Shown here one piece after another: positions 60,419-64,000 of a DNA stretch of 64,000 nt. The DNA lies in NCBI RefSeq assembly GCF_016598615.1, contig NZ_CP066831.1, forward strand, positions 9,176,001 through 9,240,000, written 5' to 3'. How positions within the stretch are numbered: the first letter of the stretch is position 1; every line of letters starts with the position of its first letter. The position numbers and the translations under genes were made by a program. The notes under the pieces were generated by a model, which was given only the letters and a program-made list of their open reading frames with translations, did no database searches and had not been told where the DNA came from. Source of the DNA: Streptomyces liliifuscus. Its GTDB lineage: Bacteria > Actinomycetota > Actinomycetes > Streptomycetales > Streptomycetaceae.

Positions 60419-61978
60419 ATGGCCCTGCAAGATGTCATCTCGCTGATCCAACGCATCACCTGCGACTACGCCCGAGTTTCCGAGGACGACGGAGGCGCGG
60501 CCCAAGGCGTCGATAGCCAGCGCGGGGAGAACCGTGACTTCGGCGAGGAGATCGGTCGGCCGATCTCCGAGTCGTACATCGACAACTCGATCTCCGCGTT
60601 TTCGGGCCGCGAACGTCCCGAGTATCAACGACTGCGGCGCGACATTGCCCGAGGGAAGATCGAAGCCGTCATCGTGTGGCACGCGGACCGGTTGACCAGA
60701 GACGTACGCGAGGCCCTGGACCTGATCGACCTCTGCCTGAAGCACGACGTACGGCTGTTCTCCGTGCAGAAGGGCGGCGAGTACCTGCTCAAGCGAGCCA
60801 TCGGACGGGCCGAGTTCATCGCGGACATCAACTCCGCACAGAAGGAGTCCGGACACAAGGGCGAGCGCATTGCTTTGGCCCGGAAACGACAGGCCCGCAC
60901 AGGAACCTTCGGCGGCGGAATTCGTCCCTACGGCTGGGGCGCACCGACGGGGCGTGTCCGCAGCAAGTGCATCAACCCCAAAGCGCCACTGGCGGAACGC
61001 GAGTACCGCGACGTCCCGGTGCTGGATGTGTCGAAGCACCGCCCGGAGGAGGCAGCGGAGATTCGACGCTGGGCAACAGAACTGCTGGCCACCAAGGGCC
61101 GGGTGAACCAGATCATCAAGGACCTCAACCAGCGCGGAGTTCCGACGGTGAGCCAGACAGACGGCCGCCAACTGCGGTACCGCGGCAAGGCCGTGCAGCA
61201 CCACGGCTGGGAAGGGGCGACCGTCGTCAACATCGTTACGGGCCCCCGCGTGTCCGGGCACCAGACCTACCGGGGCGAGATCATGACCTGGGGCGCCTAC
61301 GAGCCGATCATCCCGGAGGAGACCCGGCAGGCCTTGATCACCCTGCTGCTCGATCCGGCACGGACCACCACTCCGGGGCCCGCCCCGAAGTGGCTCGTCA
61401 GCATGACCGCTCGTTGCGGCTACTGCGAGACAGGGAAAGCGCGGGTCAACTACCGGGCCAAGGGCCCGGTCTACCGCTGCACGGTGTGCCAGAAGGGCAA
61501 CCAGATAGCCCCCCTGGTCGACGAGCACATCGCGGATGTCGCCATCGAGCGTCTCTCGCGGGCGGACCTTGTAGACCTCATCACCCCGGGGCGCCCCGAC
61601 ATCGACCTGACAGCGCTGCGCGCCGAAATGGCGACTCTTGAGAAGCGGAAAATCGAGGCCGCTAAATCGTTCGCCACGGGCAAGATCGATATGGCAATGC
61701 TGGAGACCGCGAAGGCGACCGTCGACCAACGCATCGACGAGATCCGGGGCGAGATGCGCGCAGGAGCCGCGGTAAGCCCGCTGGCCGACTTCCTGGAAGC
61801 GGACACCCCTGGGGCTGCCCGGAAGGTCTGGAACGCGCTCACGATCGGAAGACGGCGCGAGATCGTGCGCCTGCTGATGGACATCACCCTTATGAAGGGC
61901 CCGACGTACGAGCTTGACCCGGCAACCGTGCTGATCACCCCTAAGGGCCGACCAGCCCCCGCCGTAGGCGAGGGCTGA
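60419..61978 (+). CDS. large serine recombinase (integrase)
   Basis: The 519-residue protein has the resolvase catalytic domain with Ser in CDYARVSEDDGG (about residue 21), DNSISAFSGRERPEYQRLR and VIVWHADRLTRD, then a recombinase domain, a zinc ribbon (CGYCETGKARVNY ... YRCTVC, about 335-360) and a coiled-coil region (EMATLEKRKIEAAKSF to about 440). This is the phiC31-type integrase order. ATG at 60419; a stop codon lies shortly upstream, so no longer start exists. No ribosome-binding site is seen, so expression may start from the junction promoter. Confidence 0.93.
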   Translation: MALQDVISLIQRITCDYARVSEDDGGAAQGVDSQRGENRDFGEEIGRPISESYIDNSISAFSGRERPEYQRLRRDIARGKIEAVIVWHADRLTRDVREALDLIDLCLKHDVRLFSVQKGGEYLLKRAIGRAEFIADINSAQKESGHKGERIALARKRQARTGTFGGGIRPYGWGAPTGRVRSKCINPKAPLAEREYRDVPVLDVSKHRPEEAAEIRRWATELLATKGRVNQIIKDLNQRGVPTVSQTDGRQLRYRGKAVQHHGWEGATVVNIVTGPRVSGHQTYRGEIMTWGAYEPIIPEETRQALITLLLDPARTTTPGPAPKWLVSMTARCGYCETGKARVNYRAKGPVYRCTVCQKGNQIAPLVDEHIADVAIERLSRADLVDLITPGRPDIDLTALRAEMATLEKRKIEAAKSFATGKIDMAMLETAKATVDQRIDEIRGEMRAGAAVSPLADFLEADTPGAARKVWNALTIGRRREIVRLLMDITLMKGPTYELDPATVLITPKGRPAPAVGEG

Positions 61979-62007
61979 CCGGAACGGCTGGTGGCTCATG
62001 CGCGTGG

Positions 62008-62529
62008 CTACACCGCGACCAGCGACGTGGACGAGGGCGTGAGCAGCGGCGGGGGCGCGTGGAGTACGCGGGGCGGCCAGTCCCGGAACCAGCACTGGAT
62101 CCACAACCCATCGCCGGCGAGCCGCAACAGCAGTGCGTTCATGTCGTCGACCAGCCGCTCAGTGCAATACCGGTCGTCGATCAGCCACACGCAGCTGCCG
62201 CCCTGCGAGAGCCCGAACACGATTTGGCCGGCCGGCATCTCGTCTGCGGGCACCGCCTCCCATCGGGAGACTGCCAGCCCGAGCCCTTGAGGCGGGCGCG
62301 TCATCCGTCCGTCATCAGTCCATCTCTGCCGCCACGATCCGTGGACGATCTGATGTCCGGACAGGCGCGTGAACGCCCTGGGCAGTGCATCCCCCATGGT
62401 GTGGTGCCGGTGGAGCAGGATCTCTGACTGGCTGCCCGGCTGGTCTTCGATTTGGACGGTTCGGTCGTCACGTATCTCGCCGGCCTCCGCAGTCCGGTAC
62501 AGCACCTTGATCTTTGGCGTGTGTGGCAT
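62008..62529 (-). CDS. uncharacterised element protein
   Basis: A 173-residue product with no motif I recognise. MPHTPKIKVLYRTAEAGEIR is followed by His/Arg-rich sequence, GQIVFGLSQGGSCVWLIDD and a Pro-rich end. The ATG at 62529 is a choice over 62637; the first 36 codons of the long form look non-coding. It is convergent to the recombinase and may be cargo or a regulatory protein of the element. Confidence 0.55.
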   Translation of the reverse strand: MPHTPKIKVLYRTAEAGEIRDDRTVQIEDQPGSQSEILLHRHHTMGDALPRAFTRLSGHQIVHGSWRQRWTDDGRMTRPPQGLGLAVSRWEAVPADEMPAGQIVFGLSQGGSCVWLIDDRYCTERLVDDMNALLLRLAGDGLWIQCWFRDWPPRVLHAPPPLLTPSSTSLVAV

Positions 62530-62700
62530 GCCGCCCCCATTGCAAAGCCGCGCCACCGCGGAGCGGCGACCCGGTCCTGTGATCTCCAGCCGCCAGGCGG
62601 ACGACCACACAAACACGCCCTGACTACTTTTGGCCATACCTTGACTACCGTGCGCTTTGACGGCTCTCTCAACTGCGGCTATGTGGGGGTGAGTTGGGAT

Positions 62701-62716
62701 CCGGAATTAATTCCGG
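62701..62716. repeat. perfect 16-bp palindrome at the stop of the two-HTH gene
   Basis: CCGGAATTAATTCCGG is fully self-complementary. The TAA stop of the minus-strand two-HTH gene is at its centre (62707-62709). Confidence 0.7.
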
Positions 62717-63567
62717 CCATCGCGGGAGGGGCTCTTGCCATACAAATGCATCAGGCGATGCACCTTCCTGAGCCCCTCCTCGTCCAGGTCGCCGATGACG
62801 AGTGCGCTCGTCTGGCCGTCGTCGCTCCAGATGGTGTGCACGTCCATGAACTGGATGCCTGCCAGCTCCTGGAGCTGGGCAGGGTGCAGGCTCAGAGCCT
62901 CGGCGAGGGCGTCCAGCTGGGGGTACTCCGGATGCTCACCCTCGGCCAATGAGGCGCTCTCCAGTCGCCCCAGCCAATCCGCTTCCACGAGGCGCTCGCC
63001 GCCGGAGCCGACGGCGCGGGCCGCAACTTCCTCCAGACTCAGGCCAAGCTCCAGCCGACGTGCGCGCAGCACGTCGGACAGGTCCGTACGCACCGGCTGA
63101 CGCTCGCTCGCAGGCGGCTGTGGCTGACGCTCGCGCGCACGCCCTCCGCGGAGTAGGTCAATCATCTTCTTGCGGTCGTTCAGTGGCAGGTCTGCCTCCC
63201 AGGCCGCGCGCTCCAGCGGGTCTGCGAGGTCGGCGTAAGGTGCCGGCTCGACCTCGACCTCTTCCTCCTGGCGCAGGATCTCCCGCAGGATTTCCGCTGC
63301 GTCTCCACGTCCCGCCTCATCGAGCCGCTCCGGTGACAACCCGACGGCGTGGGCCATGTGGGCCAGCGTCAAGCCAGGTGCCCGAACGTCCTGACGTGCG
63401 GACTTCCCCTTGTAGCCCTTCTCGATCTCGCGCCATCGGGAACCGCCCAGCCGAATGGGCGTCAGCTCGGCTGCGGCCTCCGGGCTCAGTCCGCGGGCCT
63501 GGCGTGCAAGGCGAATCAGCGTTGCCTCAGGGCGCGGATTTTCCGCCTCGCCGGACAGCGCAGTCAT
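62707..63567 (-). CDS. two-HTH XRE-family regulator, repressor-like
   Basis: The 286-residue protein carries two XRE-like HTH regions: one at about 15-85 (LIRLARQARGLSPEAAAEL, then SRWREIEKGYKG) and one at about 165-235 (LRARRLELGLSLEEVAARAV, LGRLESAS). Between them is a Glu-rich linker. It is divergent from a small XRE gene over 148 bp full of repeats, so together they resemble a CI/Cro-type switch for the element. Ends with TAA within a 16-bp palindrome. Confidence 0.85.
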   Translation of the reverse strand: MTALSGEAENPRPEATLIRLARQARGLSPEAAAELTPIRLGGSRWREIEKGYKGKSARQDVRAPGLTLAHMAHAVGLSPERLDEAGRGDAAEILREILRQEEEVEVEPAPYADLADPLERAAWEADLPLNDRKKMIDLLRGGRARERQPQPPASERQPVRTDLSDVLRARRLELGLSLEEVAARAVGSGGERLVEADWLGRLESASLAEGEHPEYPQLDALAEALSLHPAQLQELAGIQFMDVHTIWSDDGQTSALVIGDLDEEGLRKVHRLMHLYGKSPSRDGRN

Positions 63568-63587
63568 GGGGGGACCCTTCCGGTCAG

Positions 63588-63706
63588 CAGTGAATATCAG
63601 TGAACTTTAGCGAATTGCCGCAGGTCAGGGCCATAAGCAGCGCCCTGTACGTTCAAGTAGAACTGCTCCCATCTTCTTCATTGCACTTTCTTCTACTTTC
63701 TTCTAC
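63588..63706. promoter_or_regulatory. switch region with phased repeats between the two XRE genes
   Basis: AGTGAAT, AGTGAAC and AGCGAAT start at 63589, 63599 and 63609, exactly 10 bp apart. Nearer the small XRE gene there are two tandem CTTTCTTCTA units (63686-63705), which hold TTCTAC, while its complement GTAGAA is at 63657-63662. The region is AT-richer than the rest. Confidence 0.65.
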
Positions 63707-63715
63707 TGTTCCCGC

Positions 63716-63955
63716 ATGGAACCACAACGGAACCAGGACCCGGCTCGGGTTCGCCGTAAGCGGATCGAAGCCGGCCTGACTCAGATAGCGCTTGCGGCCC
63801 AGGCGGGCCTGTCCACGGCGCACATGTCTTGCATTGAGCGGGGCGAGCGGGGCGCTTCCCCGAAGGTGCTGGATCGCCTTGCCACCGCTCTTGACTGCGA
63901 GATCGCGGACCTGATGCCGCCCCTGGCGGTGCCCGTTAGCGGGAGCGCGGCATGA
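63716..63955 (+). CDS. small XRE-family regulator (Cro-like)
   Basis: The 79-residue protein is almost only an HTH: VRRKRIEAGLTQIALAAQAG and MSCIERGERGASPKVLDRLA. It is divergent from the two-HTH regulator and its stop overlaps the start of the following gene, so it is the first gene of the rightward operon of the element. Confidence 0.88.
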   Translation: MEPQRNQDPARVRRKRIEAGLTQIALAAQAGLSTAHMSCIERGERGASPKVLDRLATALDCEIADLMPPLAVPVSGSAA

Positions 63956-64000
63956 CGCGCGAGGAGCGGCTGGCGTACATCCGGCGCATGGTCGACGGCT
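63952..64000 (+). CDS. 5' end of a further element gene
   Basis: ATG at 63952 overlaps the stop of the small XRE gene (ATGA). Visible residues MTREERLAYIRRMVDG continue past the right edge. Too short to identify. Confidence 0.5.
   Translation, partial: MTREERLAYIRRMVDG

Larger units (their letters stand above)
60419..64000. mobile_element. integrated phage- or plasmid-like element (left part only)
   Basis: Recombinase, unknown gene, two-HTH regulator, divergent XRE regulator and the start of a further gene, running off the right edge. Coding density, small regulator genes and somewhat lower GC at the right end differ from the chromosome on the left. Whether it is a prophage, an AICE or another element cannot be told from this part. 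Confidence 0.75.

Noticed and set aside
60419..61978. Tyrosine integrase or transposase as the source of the insertion
   Set aside because: The gene has serine-recombinase motifs (ARVSEDD, WHADRLTR). No inverted repeats or target duplication were seen at the junction.

Overview
The window is high-GC chromosomal DNA from a Streptomyces or a very close relative. The evidence is the GC-rich third codon positions, GTG and TTG starts, ATGA overlaps, the WhiJ-like regulator/DUF397/ATPase trio, a c-di-AMP riboswitch before an NlpC/P60 gene, and the rppA-CYP158-cupin pigment operon. From memory, the order pigment operon, murT-gatD, pfkA, urease, bio follows the S. coelicolor chromosome around SCO1204-SCO1246. 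That comparison was not run. All calls rest on reading the sequence; no database search was made.

Layout. 1-3.6 kb: a large uncharacterised protein running off the left edge, a DUF4132 protein and a luciferase-like F420 oxidoreductase. 3.6-7.1 kb: a MacB/FtsX-type ABC exporter. 7.2-12 kb: an Arc/Fic-type toxin-antitoxin pair, a methyltransferase and a secreted lipase divergent from a large LuxR regulator. 12-16.6 kb: biotin genes bioB-bioA-bioD divergent from bioF. 16.6-23.4 kb: regulator trio, membrane protein, riboswitch-controlled NlpC/P60 hydrolase, ClpP-like protease, orphan Phd/YefM antitoxin, and a permease/TetR pair. 23.7-28.5 kb: urease ureABCFGD without ureE. 28.6-33.5 kb: secreted tripeptidyl aminopeptidase, epimerase, acyltransferase and CdaR-like regulator. 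33.7-40.6 kb: polar amino-acid ABC transporter with a DadA-like oxidase, ornithine aminotransferase, DDAH-like hydrolase and Lrp regulator, which together look like arginine/ornithine or related amino-acid use. 40.7-44.9 kb: LytTR regulator, small membrane protein, sodium/solute symporter and LytS kinase. 44.9-48.5 kb: Ser/Thr kinase, a lipoprotein and an unlisted 52-residue membrane protein. 48.6-55.8 kb: CtaG-like protein, pfkA, gatD-murT, def, and a TetR/acyl-CoA dehydrogenase pair. 55.9-58.7 kb: rppA-CYP158-cupin operon.

From about 60.4 kb to the right edge the DNA belongs to an integrated mobile element. A large serine recombinase starts 8 bp from a succinate-semialdehyde-type aldehyde dehydrogenase whose first 65-70 codons are missing and replaced by unrelated sequence, so the attachment junction is at about 60375-60418. 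The element then carries an unknown protein, a two-HTH repressor-like protein, a divergent small XRE regulator and the start of another gene. The switch region between the two regulators holds phased 10-bp repeats.

Beyond genes, the window is rich in dispersed GC-rich repeats. One family (core GGCTGGTCGCGCAGTTCC) is found at five places, all between convergent genes. A second 70-bp family follows two stop codons on the minus strand. Most other tail-to-tail gaps carry strong hairpins, one with a perfect 20-bp stem.
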